The notes under the pieces: generated by a model | The model's database searches: none | Seen by the model: only the letters and a program-made list of their open reading frames with translations | What the model was told of the DNA's origin: nothing | Assembly: GCA_029298735.1 (NCBI GenBank) | Contig: JANSLP010000027.1 | Coordinates: forward strand, 152,733-216,732 | Origin: Ophiostoma sp. CBS 140.51 | Taxonomy: Eukaryota > Ascomycota > Sordariomycetes > Ophiostomatales > Ophiostomataceae | Length of the DNA: 64,000 nucleotides | Direction of reading: 5' to 3' | Program-made: the position numbers and the translations under genes | In this document: positions 10,113 to 20,404 of the stretch, piece by piece | Layout: each line of letters starts with the position of its first letter | Numbering within the stretch: position 1 is the stretch's first letter

Positions 10113-10899
10113 TTAGTAACCGCCCCGGCCACGGCTACCGCCGCGCGAGAAACCACCGCTGCCACCACGGCCGCCGCTCGAGAAGCCGCCGCGCGAGCCA
10201 CCACGGGAGAAGCCACCACCAGAGCCGCCGCGACCGCCGAAACCGCCGCCGCCGCCACGGGAGAAGCCACCGCTACCACCGCGGCCACCACCACTGAAAC
10301 CACCACGACCGCGAGGAGCACCGCGACCACGGCCACCGAACCCGCCGCGACCGCCAGCACCGCCCATGCCGGGCTTCTTGACCCGCTTCTCGGTGCCCGG
10401 TGGGGGCTTGGGCTTGGGAATAAAACGCTCAAAGGGCAGCAGCTTGTCGGAGCTCAGGTAAAACTTGTCGCCGGCCTTGAAGGAGGTGGCCTGGATGCCC
10501 TCCGAGGGCTTGATGGTGAAGTAGACCTGGTTGATGGGGCCCAGGACCTCGTCGACTTTGCCGACGTTGGTCTTGTTCTCCAAAAACACGAAAGCGTTGA
10601 ACTGGGGAATCTTGGCCGCGTTGACGCTCTTGCAGACCATTTCGCCCTCGCAGGCGTGGACAAAGGCGCCCATTTCGACGACGGAGGCCGGGGGGCCCAT
10701 GTCACGGGGAGCGAAACCGCCGCGGCCTACCAGAAAGAACACGAGCGTTAGCGAGTGTTTGCAATGAGGCCGACAGGCCTCGTCAATAAGACAATGTCGG
10801 TGGGCATTGTCAATCTCTAAACTGCTTGTTTGACTTACCGCCACCACGGCCACCAAAGCCACCGCGACCGCGCGGTGCGCCGCCTCCACGGAAGGACAT
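10113..10899 (-). CDS. GAR1: H/ACA ribonucleoprotein subunit GAR1
   Basis: Two exons, 10899-10839 and 10726-10113, joined across a 112-nt intron (GTAAGT donor, CTAAC branch, TAG acceptor), encode 224 residues. Exon 1 codes for a Gly/Arg-rich N-terminus (MSFRGGGAPRGRGG). The central Gar1/Naf1 domain (about residues 30-115) contains GAFVHACEGEMVCKS, the IPQFNAFVFLENKTNVGKVD region and FKAGDKFYL. A long C-terminal GAR domain of RGG/GGF repeats follows. Gar1 is a core protein of H/ACA snoRNPs, which pseudouridylate rRNA and snRNA in the nucleolus and Cajal-body equivalents. Length and domain order match fungal Gar1. The intron contains two perfect hairpins, described separately. It is divergent from the nitrilase-fold gene with 1.1 kb between starts. 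Confidence 0.95.
10766..10811 (-). other. two hairpins inside the GAR1 intron
   Basis: On the minus strand the intron reads GACAATG, 8-nt loop, CATTGTC (10811-10790), then an 8-nt spacer, then GAGGCC, TGTC loop, GGCCTC (10781-10766). Both stems are perfect. They lie between the donor (10838) and the CTAAC branch point near the acceptor, where structure could shorten the effective distance or host a small RNA. Confidence 0.7.
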
Positions 10900-11987
10900 T
10901 TTGAGGGAGAGAGAGGGAGAGGGAGAGGAATTAAAAAAGTCGGAGTTCGGTATCGACGTAGTTGTCGTCGTCGGATCGCTTGTCGTCGAGGTGTGAGGTG
11001 AGGATCTCGAAGAAAGCGAAAGTTTGGCTGGCAGCTTTCCGTTCTATTTTTTTCTTCGAGGAAACTTAGTTTTTTTTTCGGAGTCGGCCGCTCATTGGCC
11101 TGGTGGTGCAACTAAAATGGGTCCCTTCCCTTTCTGGTGCAGTTTGTCCTTATCTTATCGCGCTTTAAAGTGGATACTCTTTCCAGCCTTCTCAACTTCT
11201 GCGATTTGAAGAGAGAAGGAGCAGTTGAGCGTCCCCTGGAATTACAGTGGGTCTCGACCAGATGAGCTTCAGTCGAAAAGAAGCTCGAGACACAGCGCTT
11301 CCTATGTCAGTGAAAATGATGACGAATATATTTGAAAAGTCCAGAATAAATTCAAAGATGAGTTCATGCATATGAGAGTAAGGAAAGACTCAGAGAACGT
11401 ACTCTTTTTACCTCATTCACACCTTCTCAGTTCTCGCCTTTCGTCTTACTTTCGACGAAATTCGGTCAAACAAGCAAAAGACTCATACACAGCAGAGTGC
11501 ATAGTTTGCCGATCATTCTCAAGTGGGGAAAGAGAGAAGAGAGGAGCTCCGACTCAGGCCGACTGCGGATGGACTTGCCATCACAGGAGATAATACGGTG
11601 ACAAAAGACACATCTGGAAGGAAGGCTCGGTGCTGTTTATTTAGTAGAATTTAGTAGAAGGGAAAGAGCACCATTCGGAGGCTCCCGCTTATCGGGCCCC
11701 TTCCGTCTAAGTCTTATCAGACCCCAACAACGTACTTACAGGGAAGGTGCGACGTGCATACGCGAGAGGGGCCGGCCAGGAACGGCCAACGAGAGGACTC
11801 GGGGAAATGTCGTCAACTTGTTTAAATGCGAAATGGAGAATAAAAGGCAGAGTGTCTGCTGTCAGCCGGAATTAGAGGGAAAAGAATAACAGATAGCCAT
11901 TCACCCATCATCAATGACCACACAAAGACCACCTCAACTCCGCACCCAACATCACCACCACACCTCTTCCACACACCACACACCACG
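10900..11987. promoter_or_regulatory. divergent promoter region of GAR1 and the nitrilase-fold gene
   Basis: About 1.09 kb between two divergent start codons. A TATA-like AATAAAAGG sits near 11838, about 150 bp before the ATG at 11988, and is followed by a CAC/ACC-rich leader (11900-11985). On the GAR1 side a CT-rich leader (minus-strand sense) spans 10900-10930. No other gene is seen. Confidence 0.5.
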
Positions 11988-13028
11988 ATGCCCCGGACAA
12001 TTATTGTCGCCGCTGCCCAGATGGGTCCCATCGCCCACGAGGCCACCAACCCGGGTGGACCTCAGTCGCGTGAGCCGGCCATGGCCCGCATGCTCAAGCT
12101 GCTGGAAGACGCCGCCGCCCAGGGCGCCCAGCTGGTCGTCTTCCCCGAACTGGCCTTGACGACCTTTTTTCCACGCGCCATGTTGACCGACGCCGCCGAG
12201 GTCGCCGCCCTCTTTGAACCCGAGTCGGACGCGCCCGGTGCGCCGAGCATTGTTGAGTCGCCCCACTTGAAGCCGCTACTCACCAAGGCGACGGAGTTGG
12301 GCGTCGATGTCAGTATTGGCTATGCTGAACGGTGGACCGACTCTGCTTCCGGCACAACGACAGACTACAACACGGCCATCTACTACTCGGCCAAGACGGG
12401 CGGTGTTGTGGCCAAGTACCGCAAGGTGCATTTGCCCGGGCGGACAACTCTGTTGCCCGAGGGGTCAGCACAGCAGCTGGAAAAGTACTACTTCACACCA
12501 GGCAACCTAGGCTTACAAGCGTTCCGAGTCCCCTCTCTTCCCACTACTGCCGAAGAAGGACAAGGTGCCATCACGGGTATGCTCATTTGCAACGACCGGC
12601 GGTGGGCCGAGGCATGGCGTTGTCTGGGCCTGCAGGGCGTGGAGCTGGTACTGTGCGGCTACAACACGTCCGACTACAAGCCGCAGGATGCAGGAACTGT
12701 GGAGGAGCAAACGGAGATGGCGCTGCTGCACCACCACATTAGCTGCCAGTCGGGCAGCTACACGAATGCGTGTTTTAGTGTGAATGTAGCCAAGGCCGGT
12801 GTTGAGGCGGAGGGAGCGGGTGGTGGACTGATTGGCGGCACGGTGATTTATGACCCCCTGGGCCGCAAAGTCGGCGAGACCAAGACGCTGGCTGACGAAC
12901 TGTTGGTGGCCACGCTGGACCTGGACGACTGCAAGAAGCCCAAGGCGACCATTTTCAACTTTGCCAACCACCGGCGGGTTGAGCACTATGCCCGGATTGT
13001 CGAGCAGGTCGGTGTTGTTGAGCCATAA
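11988..13028 (+). CDS. carbon-nitrogen hydrolase, N-carbamoyl-D-amino-acid hydrolase-like
   Basis: A single-exon gene for 346 residues covering one nitrilase-superfamily domain. The catalytic triad is visible: Glu54 in VVFPELAL, Lys146 in KYRKVHLPG and Cys201 in GMLICNDRRW. The CNDRRWPE-like context after the cysteine, an EEQTEMALLHHH segment and the length of about 300-350 residues resemble bacterial D-carbamoylases, which hydrolyse N-carbamoyl amino acids to the amino acid, CO2 and ammonia. Substrate preference inside this superfamily is hard to predict, so another amidase or ureidopropionase role remains possible. No signal peptide is present, so it should be cytosolic. The start lies in CACCACGATGC after a CAC-rich leader. 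Its neighbours (GAR1, SMC4) give no pathway hint. Confidence 0.85.
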   Translation: MPRTIIVAAAQMGPIAHEATNPGGPQSREPAMARMLKLLEDAAAQGAQLVVFPELALTTFFPRAMLTDAAEVAALFEPESDAPGAPSIVESPHLKPLLTKATELGVDVSIGYAERWTDSASGTTTDYNTAIYYSAKTGGVVAKYRKVHLPGRTTLLPEGSAQQLEKYYFTPGNLGLQAFRVPSLPTTAEEGQGAITGMLICNDRRWAEAWRCLGLQGVELVLCGYNTSDYKPQDAGTVEEQTEMALLHHHISCQSGSYTNACFSVNVAKAGVEAEGAGGGLIGGTVIYDPLGRKVGETKTLADELLVATLDLDDCKKPKATIFNFANHRRVEHYARIVEQVGVVEP

Positions 13029-13344
13029 GTGGGTGGCGTAGTTGGTAGATAAAGTCGACGAGCATCATAATCAAACACATCATAATCAAAACAAGCAGTC
13101 CAAAACCTTGACAAAATGTATCCATTGTATATGCACCCATCATTACACAAACTGAATTCCCAAAAAGACCAAGAAAAGCCAAAGAGAGAAGAGACAAACC
13201 GTCTCACCCAACAACCGTAAGTAAAGCGAGAAGACATTATAACATAACATGCAGACGCAAAACAGAAACAAACATAACGACAAAACGATAAAATATAATC
13301 AAAAGAAAGCATTACACGTCACTTCAACTCTCTCCTCCTCTCCC
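13029..13344. other. convergent 3' intergenic region
   Basis: 316 bp between the stop codons of the nitrilase-fold gene (+) and SMC4 (-). AT-rich and A-rich on the plus strand, with nothing beyond presumed 3' UTRs. Confidence 0.6.
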
Positions 13345-16300
13345 TCACGGCGGCGACGCCAGCTGGCCGATTTGCATTTGTGTTTGCGGCCGGACCGGTG
13401 TCTGGGCCACAGTCACGTCGTGTTGTGCCTGTTGTTGCGCCGCCGCTTGCTGCTGCTGCCGGAGCTGCTGCCGCCGCATCGCCTGTGCCTGCTGCTGGCT
13501 ACGCTGCCGCACAATGTAGTCCTGGTTCTCAATCGTGACGCTCTTGGTCATGTGGTTGACCTTGTAGACGCCCACGAGGCGCGCCGCCAGCTCAAACATG
13601 TTGTTGCGCAGCGAAATGACAATAAACTGGGCATTCTTGGTGCGCTCCTTAATGTAGTTGGCGACAATGGAGACGTTGCGGAAGTCGAGGGCGGCGTCAA
13701 TCTCGTCCATGACGTACAGCGGCGTGGGCTTGTAGTGGTGCAGCGCAAAGACGAGCGCCAGACTGCTCAGCGTCTTTTCACCACCCGACAGGTTGCTAAT
13801 GTTCTTCCACGACTTCTTGGGGGGCATCACGGAGAACAAAATACCTTCCGAGAAGGGGTCAAGCGAGTCCACCAACTCCAGCTCGGCGTTGCCGCCCATC
13901 GTAATCATCTGGTACATTTCCTTGAGGCGCAGGGAAATGGTGCTGAAGCCTTCCATAAACCCCTCGAGACGCAACCGGCGCAGGTCGTCGCACCGCTTCT
14001 TGGCCGTGTCGCGCTGCAGGACCGCCGTTGCCAGGTCCGACGACCGCGCCGCATGTTCTTCGACGCGCCGCCGGTACTCAGCCAGTACGCCCAGGTCCAC
14101 GTTGGTGTTCTGCGTCTTTTCTTCCAGAGTGGCAATCTCGCTCTTGAGAACGGCCTTGTCCATGTCCGCCAGCTCGTCCTTGCTGTATTGGCTGAAGGTG
14201 AGGGGCGGCGTGTTGCTGTCGGTGCGACGGGGAACAGGCGCCGCCTGGGTGATGGTGATGTCGCCCTCTTCGGCTTCACCTTCAGAGGAAGGTGCCTCGC
14301 CAGACGACTCGGTCTCCTCCGTCTCGGCGGCAGAGCCTTCGGTGCCTTCGGCACTCTCCTCGCCTTCAGCAGCCTCACCCTCGGCGTCCTCCACCGGTTC
14401 CTTCTTGATCGTCACCGGCTTCGAGTACTCCAGGTCGTTAATGTCGTGCAGCCGCAGCTTCGACAGCTTGTTCTCCCAGTAGTGCAGCCGCTGGTGGTTG
14501 TCTGAGAGCACCTTTTGGTTCTCCTCGAGCTTGTTGCGCATCTCGATTTCGACGGCGCGCGTCGTGTTGAGCGCCGTCATCTTTTCGTCGAGCTCCGCTT
14601 TCAGTTCGGCCAACACCTGCTTTTTGAGGAGCAAATCCTCCTGGGCCTCTTCAACGGCCGCCTTGAGCGACTCGGCGTTCTCGTCCTGCGACTCAATCTC
14701 GGCCTCGAGCGCCTCGAGATCGCGTGTGGCCGCCTCGTACTCCTTGGTGGCCTTGGCGTGGTCTTTTTCGAGCTTCGTCTTTTGCTTCTCGGCCTTGGCT
14801 TTGCGCACCTCGGCATTGGACGTCTCTTCGTTGTTGGACGCGAGCTGCTCTTTGGTGGCGTCAATTTTGGCCCGCTGCGCCCGCAGCTTCTCGCCACCAA
14901 CCTCCATAATCTTGTCCTGCAGCTCCTTGATTTCCTCCTCGACACTGGCCGTCTCGCCGTGCAGCTTCTCGACTGTCTTGTTGAGCGAAGCAATCTCTTT
15001 CTCCAAGACAGCAATACGGTTGTCGTCCGACTGCGACGGCTGGTGCTCCTTGCTGAGTTCCTTGATGCGCCGCTGTGCGTCCGCCAGGTTCTTAGCCGCG
15101 CTCTCGATTTCCAGATTATTTTTTTGCATCTGTGTCTCGAGCTGCGGGATCTGGTCGCGCAGGAACCGCAGCCGGCCCTCGAGCTCGCGCTGCCGGTCCT
15201 GGAACTCGGCGAACCGCTGCTCCAGCGCATCCCGGTCCACCTCCAGCTTGGCCACCTGCTCCTTGCTCGTGTCCGGTGTCAGCTTCGACGACATCAGGCC
15301 CTTCTTGACCGTGCTGCCACCACCCGACATGGTACCGGACTTGTCAATCAGCTCACCGTCCAGCGTCACCACGCGCCATCTCTTGGCACCGTAGGCGATG
15401 CGGTTGGCCTGGGCCAGATCGGTCGCGACGAGCGTGTCTTGCAGGGCGTGGTAGAACGCAGGGCGGAAGCGGTCGTCCTTGGCGCGGATCAGGTCAAACA
15501 GACGCGGCGCATCCTCGGGCGTGCGGATGGGAGCGAGATCGCGCGTGCGCAGCTTGTCCAAACAGATAAAGTTGCCGCGGCCCAGGTTGGTCTTGCGCAG
15601 GTACTCAATGCACTGCTGACCGGCCTCGACTGTGTCCGTGACAAAGTTGTCGAGCGAAGGGCACGCCGTGGAGATGGCCACGTCGTACTTTTGGTCGATC
15701 GTGCCTAGGTTGCCGAGACGGCCGTGGAAGCCTTCGATACGACCGGACTCCTTCATGCGCATCAGCGCCGTCAGGACGTTGCCCTGCGTCTGGGTCTGTG
15801 AGAGACTGGACCGGGCCTCGTCGGCCTTTTGCCGTGCGTTGGAGAGCTGCGCGCGCAGCTTGGGCTCCTGCTGTGCCAGGCTCTCAAGCTCGGCCTCGAC
15901 CTTCTTGGCCTCCTTCTCAAGACGGGCCTTTTCGACTTGGGCCGTCTTGAGCTCCTCGGCCTTGGCGTCACGGCCCTCTTCGATGCTGGAAATCTTGGCC
16001 TCCATTTCCTCAAGAGCAGTGGCGCCGGCGTTGGCCTTTTCCTGGAGAATGGCCAGCTCCGACTCAGCAACAGCAATGGCCGACTGTGTCTGGTTGAGCT
16101 TGTCCTTCCAGGGCTCGAGCGACTTCTGCTTGGTAGCGATCTGGTCGGAGAAGGCCTGCGTCTTGCCCTTGAGGCTGTCGCGGATGCTGGCCAGGTCGCC
16201 CTCCTCCTCCTTGATCTGCTCCTCGAGCTGTGCAATCTCCTCGGAACGCGTCTGGATCTCTTCGGTGCACTGCTCAATGGTCTCGGTCGCCTCGGCCGCC

Positions 16301-18234
16301 GACTTCTCAGCATTATTGATGGCCTTGTCGAGCTTCTTGCGCTTGTCCGTCAGGAACTTGCGCTTCTCCTCAAACTTGACGCGCTCCTGGTCAAACTTGG
16401 TCATCTCCTTGATCAGCTCCTGAGTCTGCTTCTCGTGCGCGTCGCACTTCTTGCTGCCCTTGGCGAATTGTTTCTCGAGCAGCTTAATGTCCTGCTCGCC
16501 GCCGTGGTGCTTCTCGAGCTCGGCGTCGAGTTCAGCCTGCATCTGCGAGATGGCCTCCTCGGTGACGGCGACGTTGTCGTGGCACTCGCTCGTGTAGATC
16601 TGGTAGAGGGCCGACTGCTTCATGGCGAGCTCGTTCTCGTCGCGGATGAATGCAATGGCCTTCTCCTTCTTGTCCTCGAGGCTGCTCTTCTCCTTCTCGA
16701 CGTGCTGCACACGGCCGCTCTTCTCCATGCAAATGTCGTTGAGCGTCTCGACCTCGGTGGCCGCCTCCTCAATGGGTGTCTTGTACTTGGAGGTGCCAAT
16801 GATGTCCTCGAGGTACTCGAGGAGACCGTCTTCATGCTCGTTGCCGGCCTTGGCCTTCATCTGAGCAATGGATTCGACCTCACCCTGCAGAATCAGGAAA
16901 CGCTTGTGGTCCAGGTCGACACCGCGGTCCTTGAGCAATGTCGTGACCGTCGTGAAGTTAGACGTCTTGTTGTTGATATAGTAAGTGCTCGAGTTGTTGC
17001 GGAAGGCTTTGCGGGAGATGATCAAATCCGACTCAGGGATGACTTCCGAGCCACCGCCGGGCTGCAGTTGCGTTAGTAGGAATAAACATCAAGAATTTAC
17101 AATACATGGGTGGTGGTGGCCTACCAAATCCATCACTTCGCGGAAGTGGACGGCGACTTCGCAGTACTCCAGGTTGGGGTACTGGGCCGAGTTGTGGATA
17201 AGCGCCGACAGCTTGCCCTGACGCATCTTGCTGGCACGGAAACCAAAGACAAAAAGCAGCGAGTCAATGACGTTGGACTTGCCAGAACCGTTGGGGCCAA
17301 CAACGGACGAAAAGGACGCGTGGAAGGGGCCGACCTCCTGGACACCCGCGTAACTCTTGAAGTTGGTCAAGATGAGGTACGTGATGACAGTGCGGGCCTT
17401 GGGCACGGCCGGCTCAACAGGCGGGATGTTGGTCATGGTGCGCGACTTGAGCACAATGTCCATGGGCTTTTCCAAAATCGTGTCCATGGCGCGGATCGGC
17501 TTAGCAGCGGCTAACGCGTCGTCGGCAGCGCTGGTGCTCGAGGCTGTGCGTGGACGCTCATTGACGGACGTGTTGGTAATGTCAGAGAGCGGTGTCATGG
17601 TCACGTCGCGCGCGTGGACAGTGTCGTCTGCCCCGAGCTCGTCGCCCGTCTCTTCAGCGGCCGATGCATCTTCCGCCACAACAGGGGCAGGAGCAGATCC
17701 AGGTGCCACGTTCTCAGCATCCTCAGTGGCCGGCTCAGGTGAAGCAGACGGCTGGGGCGTAGGGATCGAAGAGAGAGACGAGAGAGACGACAGCGAAGGC
17801 ACGTCGGGCGTCTCCGACTTGACAACGACCTGCTTGGATGCAGCCACGCTCTTGCGCTTGCGCGGGGCGGCTCTTTTGGGCGCAACTTCCGCAGCGTCGG
17901 CCTCGACAGACTGTGTCACAGTCGCAGCCGCCTGATCGGGGTCAAAGATCTCGCTGGGCTCAATCGTCGACGTCGAGGCAGCGACAGACGCGCGAGTCCG
18001 CCGTGTCCGAGTGGGCTTTGGAGCGAGCGTAGACGACCCTTCGGTCGCAATGGTCTTGCGCCTCGACGAAGAGGCGGCTGGCCGGCGTGGGCTGCGCGTC
18101 GGCGCTGGTGTGAAGTCCTCTTCGTCGTCCGGGTTGATTGTTCTGTTGATAGTCACATCGCCCGAGATTTCGTCGTCCGATTCGACAATGGCGGTGCGCC
18201 GACTCGCGGCGCGTCGCGTCGGACGTGTCGACAT
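13345..18234 (-). CDS. SMC4: condensin ATPase subunit SMC4
   Basis: Two exons, 18234-17125 and 17061-13345, flank a 63-nt intron (CTAAC branch, CAG acceptor) in phase 0. They encode 1608 residues. The N-terminal 280 residues are a disordered extension rich in Ser/Thr/Pro with several SP/TP sites. The ATPase head half follows with Walker A GPNGSGKS (about 313-320). Long coiled coils surround a hinge (about 808-945, starting near GRIEGFHGRLG). An acidic Glu/Ser-rich insert lies at about 1257-1304. The C-terminal head carries LSGGEKT (about 1461) and Walker B PLYVMDEIDAALD (about 1485-1497). A Gln/Arg-rich tail closes the protein. With SMC2 and the non-SMC subunits it forms condensin, which compacts mitotic chromosomes and shapes rDNA. 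SMC4 rather than SMC1/2/3 is indicated by FREVMDLPGGGSEVIP near the intron, YSKDELADMDK and VDLGVLAEYRRRVEEH. The SP/TP sites may be CDK targets (inference). Confidence 0.97.
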
Positions 18235-18672
18235 CGCGTCGGCAGGGGGAGTATATGTGAAAAAGTCGTAAACTTAGTTGTTATCGAATGTGTTGTCGTG
18301 AGTTGTGGTGCCGTGTCGTTGACGGCGGTGTCGTTGGATCACAAACTCTGAGATTTCGAGATACTGTTGCAAAAGGAGAAGTGAGGCGCGAAAGTGTGTG
18401 TCGCCAGGACCCCTGGGAAGGCGTTGCCCCGCTTGTTGTTGATTTACGATTGCCGTTTTGGGTCGTAAACAAAACAAGGGGAAAGTGCCCCACATAAAAA
18501 GTGCCCGCCAGTGCCTTGCACGTGACTGCGTGCCAGCATGGGAATATCGCTTTGGTGCATATATCAGGTTGGTGAAGGACCCAATGAAGCTTCATTCGAG
18601 CTTCAGCTTTGGTAGCTTTCGAGGTTCACGTCTACACACACATTTACCCACACAACCACGGCCATCGCAATA
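18235..18672. promoter_or_regulatory. bidirectional promoter, SMC4 / ELYS-like gene
   Basis: 438 bp separate two divergent ATGs. A TATATA element near 18557 lies about 115 bp before the plus-strand gene, followed by a CAC-rich leader. The arrangement could coordinate a chromosome-condensation gene and a nuclear-envelope gene during mitosis (inference). Confidence 0.5.
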
Positions 18673-19867
18673 ATGTCTGGCCGGCTCGACTTTCGGAATT
18701 TTAGCGATGTCTTTGGCAACGGCGACACGCTGCCGTACGATGCACACGTCAATCGTGACATTGAGTCGAAGCGCAAGAGCCTCGGCGGCGTCCTCTTTGT
18801 CGACCGAGTCTTTACCGCCTTGGGGATATCAAAAGGTGAGAACAGGCACTGATGGCAAGTCTAATGAACGCAGTCGCAATATACTAACCTTCCCTCCAGT
18901 CAAGATGTACCCTCCAAAGGACACTCGCACACTGCACGACCTCTTCCAGCAGATCCTCGCCAGCAAAATGACAACACACCACAAACTCTCTGCCCTCTAC
19001 TACCTGTTGCTCGACCACGACGAGGGGCTCAGCGCCCGCTCCAAGATTTCCGACAACTTTGCCGCCCAGACGGGTATGCCCAAACGCTACCAGATCTTTA
19101 TGAGCGGACTCTGGCACATGGACCGCCTCCAGTTTGGCGTCGCCCTCGAGTACCTGGCACACCCGAGCCTGCTTCCCGAGTTTGCCGACAATATCGTGAC
19201 GGTGCTGGTGCGGCATGCTGAGAACAATGATTATTCGCTGGCCCTGGCGTACTACGTGACCGTGCAGCCCGTGCTCAAGACACAAGAGGCGGTGGAGCTG
19301 CTGTTTGAGGCGCTGTCGCGGACGGATGTGAGCGAGGCGTTTTACTATACACGGACGCTGGCCGGGCCGGCACGGCAGCAGCTGTTTGAGCAGCTGGTGG
19401 GATCGGTCCTCAAGGATGCGGGGGCCGGTGGTGCGTCGTCCAGCAGCAACAACAGTGGGGGCGGCAACCTTGATGTGGCGGGCCGGTCGGCGGAGCTGAT
19501 TAGCCTGCCACTCGATGCACAAGAAGAGACGTGGCTGCGGGCGTACCTGACTGTGGGCGACGGCCGGAAGCTCAAGCGGGCCAAAGACACGATGATTATG
19601 AAGAAGATTGTGTCGGGCGACGTGGACCTGAGCGAGGGCAGCAAGAGTCTGACCGGTCCTTGGGGTATTGTGCTGCAAGGGTTCCGGCACGAGACCGGCG
19701 GTGAGCAATAGGGTGCCACTGCCGGCCGTGCCGTACACACTGTAGTTGCAAAGAAGGGGGAGAAGGATGAGGAGGAGAAGAAAGATGAGAAGGATGGCGG
19801 CAGAGACCACAAGGGGAAGGAGAAGTATGCGCAGTCGTATCACGAGGGCGTGCTCATCGAACTGTAG
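18673..19867 (+). CDS. ELYS-like nuclear pore assembly protein
   Basis: Exon 1 (18673-18835) and exon 2 (from 18900) are joined by a 64-nt intron with ACTAACC branch and CAG acceptor. The merged N-terminus reads MSGRLDFRNFSDVFGN, then GISKVKMYPPKD. The body from about residue 60 to 290 is an all-helical ELYS-type domain, with KLSALYYLLLDHD, FMSGLWHMDRLQFGVALEYLAHPS and the later LTGPWGIVLQGF. Fungal ELYS relatives (fission yeast Ely5 type) are small nucleoporins attached to the Nup107-Nup160 outer ring. Two ends are possible. The frame meets TAG at 19709-19711 (324 residues), but the same frame stays open beyond it to 19867 with a Lys/Glu-rich tail ending YAQSYHEGVLIEL. Removing 19701-19745 (GT...AG, 45 nt) gives 361 residues. 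I favour the long form because the tail looks protein-like, but that putative intron lacks the CTAAC found in every other intron here. Confidence 0.75.
19701..19745 (+). other. 45-nt in-frame segment: minimal intron or readthrough region
   Basis: Begins GTGAGC, ends CTGTAG, is exactly 15 codons long and contains the in-frame TAG of the ELYS-like gene. Splicing it out or reading through the TAG both continue into the same downstream frame. No CTAAC or CTGAC branch sequence is visible inside it. Confidence 0.6.
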
Positions 19868-20404
19868 CGCGTGGTTTTGATATCTATTTTTTCAGGGGAG
19901 TTTTGGGCAAAAGGTCTACTTGGGATTTGGTTTTCTTGTTTTAATTTTCAGCAGATGACAGCATATAGTAATACGCATTATACTTGCCTATTTACTTTAT
20001 ATTGAACTAGAGGTGACCAGATAGTGAGTCGAAGGTGAGCCAGAGGTGATTCGAAAGTGATATCAAAGTGACAACCAAAAACTGGCAACGGTTACACGGA
20101 TCCACAATAAGTTCAGGTATAACGGACAGTTGACATGACAGTTGACAATAACTTCAACAATAGTGTCACGACAACTTATATGTGGACCAAAGTGAATGAG
20201 GACAAAGTGAAAAATGCGCCATGCTTGGTTGTAGAATACATAAAATGAAAATATAGAGACAAAACATATAGAGAATATATTCAGCCACGCCCGTAGAAAA
20301 ATGATGTTGAACAAAAAAAACAAAAGATGACGAGAAAAGATCCAAAATGTGCCAAGTTTCATATATACATCAACTCATAACTTCTTCTCTCTCTCTAAGC
20401 TCTC
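19868..20404. other. convergent 3' intergenic region
   Basis: 537 bp between the ELYS-like gene and the proline-rich protein gene. It is AT-rich with many short A runs, and contains the 11-bp-phased GTGA array at 20013-20071. No gene is seen. Confidence 0.6.
20013..20071 (-). repeat. 11-bp phased GTGA/TCAC minisatellite
   Basis: GTGA starts at 20013, 20024, 20035, 20046, 20057 and 20068, an exact 11-bp period over six units. Read on the minus strand the units are TCAC plus seven variable bases (for example TCACTTTCGAA, TCACCTCTGGC, TCACCTCTAGT). A related, more degenerate array occurs at 32563-32609 on the plus strand. Confidence 0.85.

Noticed and set aside
15829..17076. Long antisense ORFs over SMC4 (also 13249-14505, 14515-15708)
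   Set aside because: They mirror the high-GC third-position coding frame of SMC4, are Leu/Val/Ala-rich without domains, and are typical shadows.
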